From the NCBI GenBank assembly GCA_963733845.1, contig CAVTEM010000011.1:124001-188000 (forward strand): a stretch of DNA of 64,000 nt, written 5' to 3'. A program made the translations under genes and the position numbers. This document shows positions 52,210-59,789 of this stretch, one piece after another. Below the pieces are notes generated by a model. That model searched no databases. It had not been told where the DNA came from and saw only the letters and a program-made list of their open reading frames with translations. Positions within the stretch are counted from its first letter, which is position 1; the number at the start of each line of letters is the position of its first letter. The stretch comes from DATFQE01 sp963733845. GTDB taxonomy: Bacteria > Actinomycetota > Thermoleophilia > Gaiellales > Gaiellaceae.

Positions 52210-53382
52210 ATGTCCTTCAGGGACTCGCTGCACGCTCTCCTATTCGAGGGCGACGCGGTGTGGGCCTTCCTCTCGGCGCTCGTGCTCGTGCTCTGCCTCA
52301 CGCCGCTCGCCGCCCGGCTCGCGCCCAGGACGGAGGAACGCGACCGCGATCGCCCGCGCGTCCACAGCGGGTTCATCCCGCGCACCGGGGGCGTGGCGAT
52401 CGTCGCCGCCATCCTCGTGCCGGCCGCCCTCTTCCTCGACCTCGAGGGCGCGTACCTCGGGATCCTGCTCGGGACGCTGCTTGTCGCGGCGCTCGGGCTC
52501 GTGGACGACATCGTCGGGCTGCGACCGAGCGTCAAGCTCGTTGGCGTCGCGCTGATCGCGGCGATCCCGGTCGTCGGCTACGACGTCACGTTCGGCCGGA
52601 TCACGCTCCCCTTCTTCGGCGACCACGACATCGGCGTCGCCGGCTACGCGGTCACGATCTTCTGGGTCGTCCTCCTCGCGAACCTCGTCAACCTGATCGA
52701 CGGGATGGATGCGCTCGCGGCCGGGATCGTGGCGATCGCGGCCGGCTCGTTCGCCCTCCTCGCCGTCTCGTTCGGCCGTATCGACGCTGCCGTGCTGGCG
52801 GCGATCACCTGCGGTGCCACGCTCGGATTCCTGCGCTACAACTACCACCCGGCCAAGGTCTTCATGGGCGACTCGGGGGCGCTCGCACTCGGCTTCCTGC
52901 TCGCGCTCGTCGCCGTCGAGGGCCTGTTGAAGACCGCCGCGACGATCGCGCTGGTCGCGCCCATGCTCGTGATCGCCGTGCCGATCCTGGACACGTCGTT
53001 CGTGGTGCTGAAGCGGCTCAAGTACCGGCGGGCGCCCTGGGGTGCCGACCACAACCACTTCTACCACCGCTTCATGCGAATCGGCTTCTCGCAGCGGCGG
53101 ACGGCGGCCTACTTGCACCTGTGGGCGCTCTCGCTCTCGGCGTACGCGATCCTGCTCCGCTTCGTGCCGCCGCGGCCCGCCGGGGAGTGGGACCTGGGCA
53201 ACACGCTGATCGGGCTCGCGGCCGGCCTCGTGGTGCTTGCCGGCTCCGTCTGGATGGTCTACACGCTGGAGATCTTGAAGGCGCGTCACCTGCGCGTCCT
53301 CGGCCTGACGCGCTTCGGGTCGGAGGACGAGGACGACCGCGAGGAAGCGGTCGAGGAGGTGCTCACCGCCGGTAAGCGTTGA
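52210..53382 (+). CDS. Undecaprenyl-phosphate sugar-1-phosphate transferase (WecA/MraY family)
   Basis: Polytopic membrane enzyme (390 aa, about ten or eleven helices) loading a sugar-1-phosphate from a UDP-sugar onto undecaprenyl phosphate. Motifs: PRVHSGFIPRTGGVAIV, the Asp pair in ALGLVDDIVGLRPSVKL, NLVNLIDGMDALAAG, NYHPAKVFMGDSGALALGF and the His motif GADHNHFYHRF. It ends with a charged cytoplasmic tail (GSEDEDDREEAVEEV). Divergent from the sugar-nucleotide operon that probably supplies it. TATAAC at 52197, 7 nt before ATG, is a weak leaderless -10. Confidence 0.92.
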   Translation: MSFRDSLHALLFEGDAVWAFLSALVLVLCLTPLAARLAPRTEERDRDRPRVHSGFIPRTGGVAIVAAILVPAALFLDLEGAYLGILLGTLLVAALGLVDDIVGLRPSVKLVGVALIAAIPVVGYDVTFGRITLPFFGDHDIGVAGYAVTIFWVVLLANLVNLIDGMDALAAGIVAIAAGSFALLAVSFGRIDAAVLAAITCGATLGFLRYNYHPAKVFMGDSGALALGFLLALVAVEGLLKTAATIALVAPMLVIAVPILDTSFVVLKRLKYRRAPWGADHNHFYHRFMRIGFSQRRTAAYLHLWALSLSAYAILLRFVPPRPAGEWDLGNTLIGLAAGLVVLAGSVWMVYTLEILKARHLRVLGLTRFGSEDEDDREEAVEEVLTAGKR

Positions 53383-53424
53383 CATGACATCACTTTGATG
53401 TCATAGTGGCGACATGAAGATGTC
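53379..53424 (+). promoter_or_regulatory. Sigma-A-type promoter with palindromic operator
   Basis: TTGACA (53379-53384), 17 bp, CATAGT (53402-53407), 6 nt, ATG 53414. A perfect inverted repeat, ATGACATCA and TGATGTCAT separated by CTT (53384-53404), fills the -35 to -10 spacer. A second one, GACAT-GAAG-ATGTC (53411-53424), covers the start codon. TGACAT/ATGTCA units recur. Binding by the ribbon-helix-helix protein encoded directly downstream (autoregulation) is inferred. Confidence 0.7.
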
Positions 53425-53926
53425 ACCACACGTCGACGCGCTGCGGAACGACCTGGCCGCAGCGGCCGCGCTCGGCGACGAGCGGGCCGCCGAGGTCGGC
53501 TCCCGGCTGGCCGACGCGGTCTCGCGTTCCGCTCCGATGCGCTTCCTGGAGGCGCTCGGCGAGGCGTTGCTCGAGGCGAACGGGCAGCTTCCGTCCGGCC
53601 GGCTCGAGCTGCGGCTGGCCGGGGCCGACCCCGAGGTCGTCTTCGTCGACGAGGAGCCGGCCGCGGAGCCTGCCTCCGCCGACGAGCCGAGCGTGGCCAG
53701 GCTCACGCTCCGGCTGCCGGAGCGCCTCAAGTCCGAGCTCGAGGCCGCCGCCGCACGAGAGGGCGTCTCGGTCAACACCTGGCTCGTCCGCGCCCTGTCG
53801 GGCGCGGTGACCCACGCTACGCGTCCCAGGCCGCCGGGCCGACGACTCGTCGGCCACGGCCGATACCTAGAGAGGAGACAGCAATGCGCGAGCACAGCTT
53901 CGACCTTCCCACCGATGCACGAATGA
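53414..53926 (+). CDS. Ribbon-helix-helix DNA-binding protein
   Basis: A 170-aa protein. A helical N-terminal half (PHVDALRNDLAAAAALGDER, RFLEALGEALLEAN) and an acidic linker are followed by a C-terminal Arc/CopG-like domain, RLTLRLPERLKSELEAAAAR then EGVSVNTWLVRALSGAV, with the beta strand, two helices and the conserved G-x-S-x-N-x-W turn. RHH proteins bind palindromes as dimers, and two palindromes sit on its own promoter. The last 25 residues overlap the downstream gene and may be affected by a shift. No toxin gene follows, so this is not a plain toxin-antitoxin pair. Confidence 0.8.
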   Translation: MKMSPHVDALRNDLAAAAALGDERAAEVGSRLADAVSRSAPMRFLEALGEALLEANGQLPSGRLELRLAGADPEVVFVDEEPAAEPASADEPSVARLTLRLPERLKSELEAAAAREGVSVNTWLVRALSGAVTHATRPRPPGRRLVGHGRYLERRQQCASTASTFPPMHE

Positions 53927-54643
53927 CGGTGTCCCTCCGGCGCCGGCGAGATCGAGATCGAGACCCAGCCGGGCCGCGAGGCCTTCGTCCGCCTTTCGCC
54001 GCTCGACGACCAGGAGATCACCCGTGAGGCGATCGAGGGCGCGACCGTCGAGGTGCAGGGCACCGAGCTGCTCGTCAAGGTGAAGGAGAAGCGCTTCGGC
54101 CTCGGCTCGAGCCCGCAGATCCGTGCGGAGATCCGCTGCCCCGAGGGGATCGCGACGGCACTGCACACGGCGTCGGGCGACATCCGCGTGCGCGGGAGCC
54201 TGGGCGAGACCAAGACGCACGTCGCCTCGGGCGACGTCCAGCTCGACGGGGTCGACGGCCGGCTGGAAGCTCACTCCGCCAGCGGCGACGTGATCGTCAA
54301 CCGCGTCGGCGCCGACGCCGAGGTCCACAGTGCCTCCGGCGACGTCCAGCTGCGCCGCACCGAGTCACGCGTCTCGATCAGGAGCGCGTCCGGCGACGTC
54401 TCGCTCGACGACGCCGGCGGCGGGCCGATCAAGGTCCACTCCGCGTCGGGCGACGTCCGCGTTGGTGTCCGCTCGGGCCGGCGGGTCGACGTCGACGTCC
54501 GCACCGTCAGCGGCGAGGCGCACTCCGAGATCCCGCTCGACGGCTCGGGCGAAGGCGACGCCGATGCCCCACTGGTCGAGATCAAGGTGAACGGCGTGAG
54601 CGGCGACGTCCACATCGGGCGCGCGGCCGAAATCGCCGCCTGA
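53884..54643 (+). CDS. DUF4097-type beta-repeat protein (one frameshift)
   Basis: About 253 aa. ATG 53884 with GAGAGGAGAC upstream gives MREHSFDLPTDARMTVSL; a shift near 53940 leads to GEIEIETQPGREAFVRLSPL and a run of short repeats. The sequence (H/R)xxSGD(V/I)x(V/L) recurs about eight times at 18-20-residue spacing (TASGDIRV, VASGDVQL, SASGDVIV, SASGDVQL, SASGDVSL, SASGDVRV, TVSGEAHS, GVSGDVHI). This pattern is a right-handed beta-solenoid as in DUF4097/putative adhesins. No signal peptide. Overlaps and presumably shares the operon of the RHH regulator. Confidence 0.8.
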
Positions 54644-54677
54644 CCAGGCCCTTTCCCGCCCGGCAGCCGGAAGGCGT

Positions 54678-54707
54678 TTGACTTCGCAATAGACGTTGCG
54701 ATATAGA
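54678..54707 (+). promoter_or_regulatory. Candidate promoter of the beta-propeller gene
   Basis: TTGACT (54678-54683), 18 bp, TATAGA (54702-54707). The spacer holds CGCAA and TTGCG (54685-54700) flanking TAGACG, a possible operator; TAGACG is repeated in the -10 region. Unlike most genes here, the gene has a leader and a strong ribosome site (GGGGGAG). Confidence 0.5.
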
Positions 54708-54741
54708 CGCCTCTCTACACCCGGTGAAAGGGGGAGATATC

Positions 54742-57537
54742 GTGCGGAGAGGCGAGCGATATCACGCGCGTCGGAAGCGAACGGTTGCCCTGATCCTCGA
54801 CCTGATGGGGATCGGCATCGTCGCCGGTCTGGTCGCCGCATTCTTCGCGCTCGGCCCAGGCGCGAGCTCAGGCGGAAGCGACGGTCAGATCGACCTGGCG
54901 GCGAAGAACGCGTCGGCGATCGGCTCCATCCGCGAGCGAGGCCAGGAGGAGGAGGAAGGCGGCGCTGCCCTGGACTCGTTCCGAGACCATGCCTACCCGG
55001 CCACGAGCATCGCGATCGAGAAGATCCAGCGCTCGATCGCAGCCGACAAGGCGGTGAAGAGCCGCGGCTCGCGGCGGTCGCTCGACTGGGAGTTCCTCGG
55101 GCCCGACCGGCTCGAGGTCGACCGACTCGGCACGCAGACGTACATCAAGGGGACGGAGTGGTCCGGACGCGTCACCGCGCTGGCCGTCGACCCGCGCTGC
55201 AACAGCCACGCCTGCACGCTCTACGCGACAGCGGCCGGCGGCGGTGTCTGGCGGACGACGAACGCGCTCACGCGCAGGCCGCACTGGACGTTCATCTCGG
55301 ACGAGATCCCCTCGAACGCGATCGGCTCGATCGCGATCGACCCGAACGACAGCACCGGCCGGACGATCTACGTCGGGACGGGCGAGGCCAACAACAGCGG
55401 CGACAGCGAGGCCGGCCTCGGTCTCTACGTCACGAGGGACGGCGGCAAGAACTGGGCACTCGTGCCGGGTTCGTTCGCGGTCACCAACAACCGTGCCATC
55501 GCCTGGGTCGCCATCGACCCGAGCTCCCCGAACCACATCCTGCTCGGCACCCGCACGGGCGTACACGGCATCGGCTCCAACTCCACCAGCACCGGCGCGC
55601 CGCCCGGAGCTCCGGCCGTTGGGATCTACGAGTCGCGCGACGGCGGTCAGAGCTTCGCGCTCGTCCAGGCCGGCCAGACCAACGAGGTCCGGTTCGACCC
55701 GGGCGATCCAGGGGTCGTCTACGCGACGGTCGCCGGCGTCGGCCTGCTCCGCTCGTCGGCCGGCGGGGCAGCAGGCACGTGGGAGACGATCTTCTCCCTC
55801 AACCGCGCCCGCTTCTCGTTCTCACCGGTGCGCCTGCCGAACGGGAAGACCAGGATCTACCTGTCGGACTCGAGCGCCGGAGCGATCTCGAGCCAGGCCT
55901 ACCGCGTCGACGACGCGACCCAGCCGGCGGCAACGCTGACCGCCTCGGACAACGCCGCCTGGGTCCGGCTCTCCAACGCCGTCGACGGCACTCCAGGCTT
56001 CGCGACCTGGGGTTACTGCAACACGCCGCTCGTCGGCTCCCAGTGCAGCTACGACCAGTTCATCCTCTCGCCGGCCGACAGCCCGAACATGGTCGTGCTC
56101 GGCGGGCTGATGCACTACGAGGAGCTGCCGCCGTACGCCGGAGCGGACCGCTCGAACGGCCGTGCGGTGTTCCTGTCGACAGACGCGGGCGCCACCTGGA
56201 CCGACCTGACCGGTGACGTCGAACTCGAGTCGATGCACCCGGATCAGCACGCGATTGCGTTCGTGCCGGGCGACCCGGACCAGATGTTCGTCGGGTCGGA
56301 CGGCGGCGTGATCCGCACGAACGGTCGCTACGTGGATGCGACCGACCAGTGCGTGACGCGCGGTCTCACGGGCATCGACCTCGTCGATTGCCAGATGTGG
56401 CTGAAGCGCATCCCATCCCGGCTCGAGCCGATCAACGACGGCCTCGCGACGCTGCAGATGTACAGCATCGGCGTAAGCCCGCACGACCCGACCAACGAGG
56501 CGCTCGCGGGCACGCAGGACAACGGCTCGATCAGCTTCAGCGGCTCCAAGACCTGGCGTCTCGGCGTCACGGGCGACGGCGGCGACGCAGGCTTTGACGC
56601 CGTCGACCCGGCGATCCGCTTCCACACCTACTTCTTCGGGCTGACGGATGTGAACTTCCGCGGCGACGATCCGAAGACGTGGATCTGGATCGCCGATCCG
56701 TTCAACACCGGCGTGGGCGAGTCGATCCGCTTCTACCCGCCGACGATCGCCGACCCCGTCCGTTCGAGGACGATCTTCGTCGGCGCGGCACGCGTGTGGC
56801 GGATCGTGATCGACGAGGCCGAACAGGCCTTCATGGAAGCGCACTGCAACACGACGAACCAGTTCGGGACGAGCGACCGGCTCTTCACCGGCGACTGCGG
56901 CCGGGGTTGGGCTCCGCTCGGCGGGGCGACGCTCACCGGCACGGCGTTCGGGACGACCAAGGCCGGGAGCAACCTCGTGGGGATCAACCGGGGCGCCGAC
57001 GACAACACGCTCTGGGCGACGACCGGCGGCGGTCGTGTGCTCGTCTCGAAGAACGCGAACGCTGCCGATCCCGCATCGGTGACGTTCACGCGGGTCGACA
57101 CGGCGGCGCAGCCGAACCGCGTGCCGTCGTCCGTGTACGTCGACCCGACGAACCCGAACCACGCAATCGTGACCTTCTCGGGCTACAACGCGACCACGCC
57201 GGCCCTCCCCGGCCACGTGTTCGACGTCGTGTTCGACCCGGCTGCGGGAACCACCGCGTGGACGGACATCTCGTACGACCTCCTCGACCAGCCGGTGAAC
57301 GACGCCGTCCTCGATGCGGAGACGGGCGACGTCTACGTGTCGACCGACTTCGGCGTCGATCGGCTCGCGGCGGGCACGCAGACCTGGATCCCGGCGGCGG
57401 ACGACCTGCCGACGGCAACCGTGTCCGGTCTGACGCTCGTGACCGTGAAGAGGAACGGCGACGGCGTCCGCAAGGGCGACCGTCTGATCTACGCGGCCAC
57501 GCACGGCCGCGGCGCCTACCGCCTGCATCTGCGCTAG
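54742..57537 (+). CDS. Membrane-anchored sialidase/VPS10-like beta-propeller protein
   Basis: A 931-aa protein. A basic N-terminus (MRRGERYHARRKRT) and a single helix (VALILDLMGIGIVAGLVAAF) anchor a large outside region. An acidic stretch (RGQEEEEGG) comes next, then beta-propeller repeats with BNR/Asp-box signatures (VTRDGGKNWALV, YESRDGGQSFALV, STDAGATWTDL) and recurring DP(N/S)xxxxxxxVGT loops. It resembles BNR-repeat/sortilin-like glycosyl-hydrolase-fold proteins, but no catalytic sialidase residues are evident, so binding or structural use is as likely. GTG 54742 chosen for its ribosome site; GTG 54724 is alternative. Confidence 0.8.
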   Translation: MRRGERYHARRKRTVALILDLMGIGIVAGLVAAFFALGPGASSGGSDGQIDLAAKNASAIGSIRERGQEEEEGGAALDSFRDHAYPATSIAIEKIQRSIAADKAVKSRGSRRSLDWEFLGPDRLEVDRLGTQTYIKGTEWSGRVTALAVDPRCNSHACTLYATAAGGGVWRTTNALTRRPHWTFISDEIPSNAIGSIAIDPNDSTGRTIYVGTGEANNSGDSEAGLGLYVTRDGGKNWALVPGSFAVTNNRAIAWVAIDPSSPNHILLGTRTGVHGIGSNSTSTGAPPGAPAVGIYESRDGGQSFALVQAGQTNEVRFDPGDPGVVYATVAGVGLLRSSAGGAAGTWETIFSLNRARFSFSPVRLPNGKTRIYLSDSSAGAISSQAYRVDDATQPAATLTASDNAAWVRLSNAVDGTPGFATWGYCNTPLVGSQCSYDQFILSPADSPNMVVLGGLMHYEELPPYAGADRSNGRAVFLSTDAGATWTDLTGDVELESMHPDQHAIAFVPGDPDQMFVGSDGGVIRTNGRYVDATDQCVTRGLTGIDLVDCQMWLKRIPSRLEPINDGLATLQMYSIGVSPHDPTNEALAGTQDNGSISFSGSKTWRLGVTGDGGDAGFDAVDPAIRFHTYFFGLTDVNFRGDDPKTWIWIADPFNTGVGESIRFYPPTIADPVRSRTIFVGAARVWRIVIDEAEQAFMEAHCNTTNQFGTSDRLFTGDCGRGWAPLGGATLTGTAFGTTKAGSNLVGINRGADDNTLWATTGGGRVLVSKNANAADPASVTFTRVDTAAQPNRVPSSVYVDPTNPNHAIVTFSGYNATTPALPGHVFDVVFDPAAGTTAWTDISYDLLDQPVNDAVLDAETGDVYVSTDFGVDRLAAGTQTWIPAADDLPTATVSGLTLVTVKRNGDGVRKGDRLIYAATHGRGAYRLHLR

Positions 57538-57549
57538 GCGTTCCCCTAT

Positions 57550-57592
57550 GCTCGAGCTTGCTCAGCCCAACCGGGGCTGAGCGAGCTCGAGC
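57550..57592. terminator. Strong hairpin between convergent genes
   Basis: Near-perfect inverted repeat: arm GCTCGAGCTTGCTCAGCCC (57550-57568), a 4-nt loop, and GGGGCTGAGCGAGCTCGAGC (57573-57592), one mismatch. It follows the beta-propeller stop by 13 bp and includes the last codons and stop of the convergent DUF354 gene. No T-run follows, so it may be a bidirectional, T-less terminator. Confidence 0.6.
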
Positions 57593-58572
57593 AGCCTGCG
57601 GGGGTCACGGCGCACCCGTGACGACGCCGCCCCCGCCGGCTTCTTCCTCAGCTCGATCTCGGCGGGGTCGGCGAGCAGCTTCAGCCGCCCTTCGGCAACG
57701 AGCCGCTCGTCGACGCCGCCGAGACGCCCCTCGAAGATCGACCAGACGGGCGTGCCGAGGACCGCTGCCTCGCGGTTCATCGTGCCGCCGGCCGAGACGA
57801 GCACATCGGCGAACGCGACCAGGCTGCTGCCGTCGACGGCGCGGTCGGGCACGACGAAGCGCTCGCTGACGGCTCGCACGGCCCGGCGCTGCTCGTCCGT
57901 GCGGGCCAGGACGACGGTCTGGGCCTCCTCGGCAGCGAGCCGCCGGAGCACGCGGTCGAGCAGCGCGTTCTCCGAGCCGCCGAGGTAGAGCGCGTACGAC
58001 GGGGCCGTGCGCACGACGCAGATCATGCGGCGGCGGTCGAGCCCGAGCTGCCTCACGACCGACGAGTCCGGTTCCCAGTCCGAGAGGTAGTACTCCTCCT
58101 TCAGCCCTTCGAACTGCACCAGCTTCGGCGGCCTCGCGCCGTAGCGCTCCAGTCGCTCGGGCGGGATCGCGTCCGGCACGAGCACGCGGTCCGCGAGCCG
58201 GCAGACGACGTTGTGCTGGGCGGTCGCCCACTCGTAGTCGAACATCGTCGTGTTCGGGACCCGCAGCAGCCTGGCAGCCGGCGGCAGGTCGACAGAGGCG
58301 TGGCCGAGCGCGAAGTCGAAGTTGCGTCCGCGCCCGAAGCGGAGCAGCCCGCGGACCCGGCCAGCGGCGGCGAGCGCCTTCCCGGCCCGGCCGGCGCCTC
58401 CGTACCGGCCGATCGCGCGGTACGGGTGTCCCCAGTCGTCGAGGAGCTCGAGCGTGTGCGAGAGCGGCCTCGCGGTCAGCTCCACGTCGTGGCCGTCCGC
58501 CTCGAGCAGCTCCACGAGCGGCCGCAGCACGGGCACGTGGGCCGTGTTCGTCAGGTCGAACCAGACGCGCAT
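57562..58572 (-). CDS. DUF354 glycosyltransferase-like protein
   Basis: A 336-aa protein of the DUF354 family (GT-B fold relatives of UDP-GlcNAc 2-epimerase/MurG). N-terminus MRVWFDLTNTAHVPVLRPLV and a ARPLSHTLELLDDWGHPYRA segment; C-terminal donor-site-like stretch FADVLVSAGGTMNREAAVLG followed by TPVWSIFEGRLGGVDERLV. Probably transfers a sugar in surface-polymer synthesis; donor and acceptor unknown. ATG 58572 is 7 bp from the end of the GNAT gene, suggesting one transcript. Its C-terminal codons form half of a hairpin. Confidence 0.83.
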   Translation of the reverse strand: MRVWFDLTNTAHVPVLRPLVELLEADGHDVELTARPLSHTLELLDDWGHPYRAIGRYGGAGRAGKALAAAGRVRGLLRFGRGRNFDFALGHASVDLPPAARLLRVPNTTMFDYEWATAQHNVVCRLADRVLVPDAIPPERLERYGARPPKLVQFEGLKEEYYLSDWEPDSSVVRQLGLDRRRMICVVRTAPSYALYLGGSENALLDRVLRRLAAEEAQTVVLARTDEQRRAVRAVSERFVVPDRAVDGSSLVAFADVLVSAGGTMNREAAVLGTPVWSIFEGRLGGVDERLVAEGRLKLLADPAEIELRKKPAGAASSRVRRDPRRLLELAQPRLG

Positions 58573-58579
58573 CGAGCTT

Positions 58580-59101
58580 CTACGAGCTCCGCTCGACGCT
58601 GTAGCGCACCAGGGTCTGGCCGTAGAGGTCGACCTCGCTCTCGAACGGTCATGCCCATCTTCTCCATCACGCGCGTCGAGCCGCGGTTGGCGGGGAAGGC
58701 GAGCGCGACGACCCGGTCGAGCCCGCGCTCGGCGAATGCGCGTCGTCAGCCAGGCGCCCGCGGCCTCGGTCGCATACCCGCGGTTCCAGACCTCCCGCGC
58801 GAAGTGGTAGGCGACCTCCACGTCGGGGCCCTTCCACTCGACCGGGAAACAGCCCGCAGACCCCCACGACCCGGCCGCTCTCGCGCTCGACGACCGCGCA
58901 GAGTCCGTAGCCGGTCTCTTCGAAGCGCGACCGCGTGCCGCGTCGACCCGCTCGCTCGTTTCTCGAGCAAGGTGGACGGCCGGCCGAGGGCAGGTACCGC
59001 ATCACCTCCGGGATCGCCCCACACCTGCGTGCAGCGGCTTCGGCGTCCGAGGCCTCGAGCGGACGGTAGCTCAGCCGTTCCGTCGGTTCCGGCAGCGTCA
59101 C
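58580..59101 (-). pseudogene. GNAT-family N-acetyltransferase, disrupted by several frameshifts
   Basis: RimJ/RimL-type acetyltransferase pieces in changing frames: GTG 59101 gives LSYRPLEASDAEAAARRCGA and YLPSAG; then FEETGYGLCAVVERESGRVV with GVCGLFPG; then VEVAYHFAREVWNRGYATEA (the acetyl-CoA segment); then AFAERGLDRVVALAFPANRGS; and the end DLYGQTLVRYSVERSS at 58580. At least four shifts occur within 520 bp, far more than in other genes here. So it is either a real pseudogene or a locally poor consensus. TAGAGT, 8 nt upstream of the GTG, is a normal promoter box, which slightly favours a working gene. Confidence 0.65.
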
Positions 59102-59182
59102 GATCCGGAACTCTAAGCATGACCCACAATCTCAGGCCAGAAAACCGCTCCTGAAGCGGCATTAGGCTGTTACAAGCTTTGG

Positions 59183-59196
59183 TATGCTCGCGGCGG
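59183..59196 (+). promoter_or_regulatory. Leaderless-type -10 box of the ATP synthase operon
   Basis: TATGCT at 59183-59188, 8 nt, then ATG 59197 of the first gene of the atp cluster. Confidence 0.5.
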
Positions 59197-59397
59197 ATGG
59201 AGCCCTCTCCGAGCCAGTTTCAGCCCGCAGGGGCAGGCGCGCTCCTGGTAGGGACGACCGCCGGGGCGGCCGGAGTCGGGGCACTAGTCGGCTGGGCCGC
59301 GGGCTCGCCGGGGCTGGGCGCGCTCGGCGGCGCGATCGTCGGCATCCCGGCCGGCGTCTTCGTCGTCTACCGCCGCTACCGCGGCTACTTCACGTGA
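59197..59397 (+). CDS. Small AtpZ/AtpI-like membrane protein
   Basis: A 66-aa protein with two helices: LLVGTTAGAAGVGALVGWAA and LGALGGAIVGIPAGVFVVYR. It ends in a basic YRRYRGYFT tail. Size, position at the head of the atp operon and the GxxxGxxxG-rich helices match the AtpZ family (putative Mg/Ca-linked assembly factors of ATP synthase). The identity rests mainly on context. The stop overlaps the GTG of the next gene. Confidence 0.65.
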   Translation: MEPSPSQFQPAGAGALLVGTTAGAAGVGALVGWAAGSPGLGALGGAIVGIPAGVFVVYRRYRGYFT

Positions 59398-59789
59398 GCG
59401 CGAGGGTCTTCCAGACCCCACGGCCGGTTCCCTCGCGGCTCGTCCCTGTGGCCGGCGGGGCGCTCGTGATCGCACTGGCATTTCCGGTCTTCCTCGCCGC
59501 GGGCTGGCCGCTCGCGGGCTGGGCGCTCGCCGCGGTGCTCTGGCTCGCCGGCCAGACGCTGTCCCTGGTCCTCACGCGCCTGCGCCCGGACGCGGGTAAT
59601 CTCGCCGCCTCGGGCGTGGTGGGGATCTCGATGATGTTTCGCGCAGTCGCAGTCGGCGTCGTCCTGATCGTCGTCGCCGCCGGCGACCCCGAGGTCGGCG
59701 TCGCGGCCGCAGTCGTCTACGCGCTGGCCTACACGCTCGAGCTGGCGCTGTCGCTGCTCTCCTACTTCGGAAACGAGCCAGCCGCGTGA
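59394..59789 (+). CDS. AtpI-like ATP synthase accessory membrane protein
   Basis: A 131-aa protein with about four helices (LVPVAGGALVIALAFPVFLA, LAGWALAAVLWLAGQTLSLV, MMFRAVAVGVVLIVVAAG, VGVAAAVVYALAYTLELALS). Immediately precedes atpB with a 4-nt overlap, the normal place of atpI, whose product assists assembly of the c-ring. Sequence similarity to AtpI is weak, so the name rests on position and topology. Confidence 0.6.
   Translation: MSARVFQTPRPVPSRLVPVAGGALVIALAFPVFLAAGWPLAGWALAAVLWLAGQTLSLVLTRLRPDAGNLAASGVVGISMMFRAVAVGVVLIVVAAGDPEVGVAAAVVYALAYTLELALSLLSYFGNEPAA

Noticed and set aside
53414..54643. Toxin-antitoxin pair (RHH antitoxin plus toxin)
   Set aside because: The partner is a beta-repeat DUF4097 protein, without any known toxin fold, and the RHH protein has a long extra N-terminal domain.
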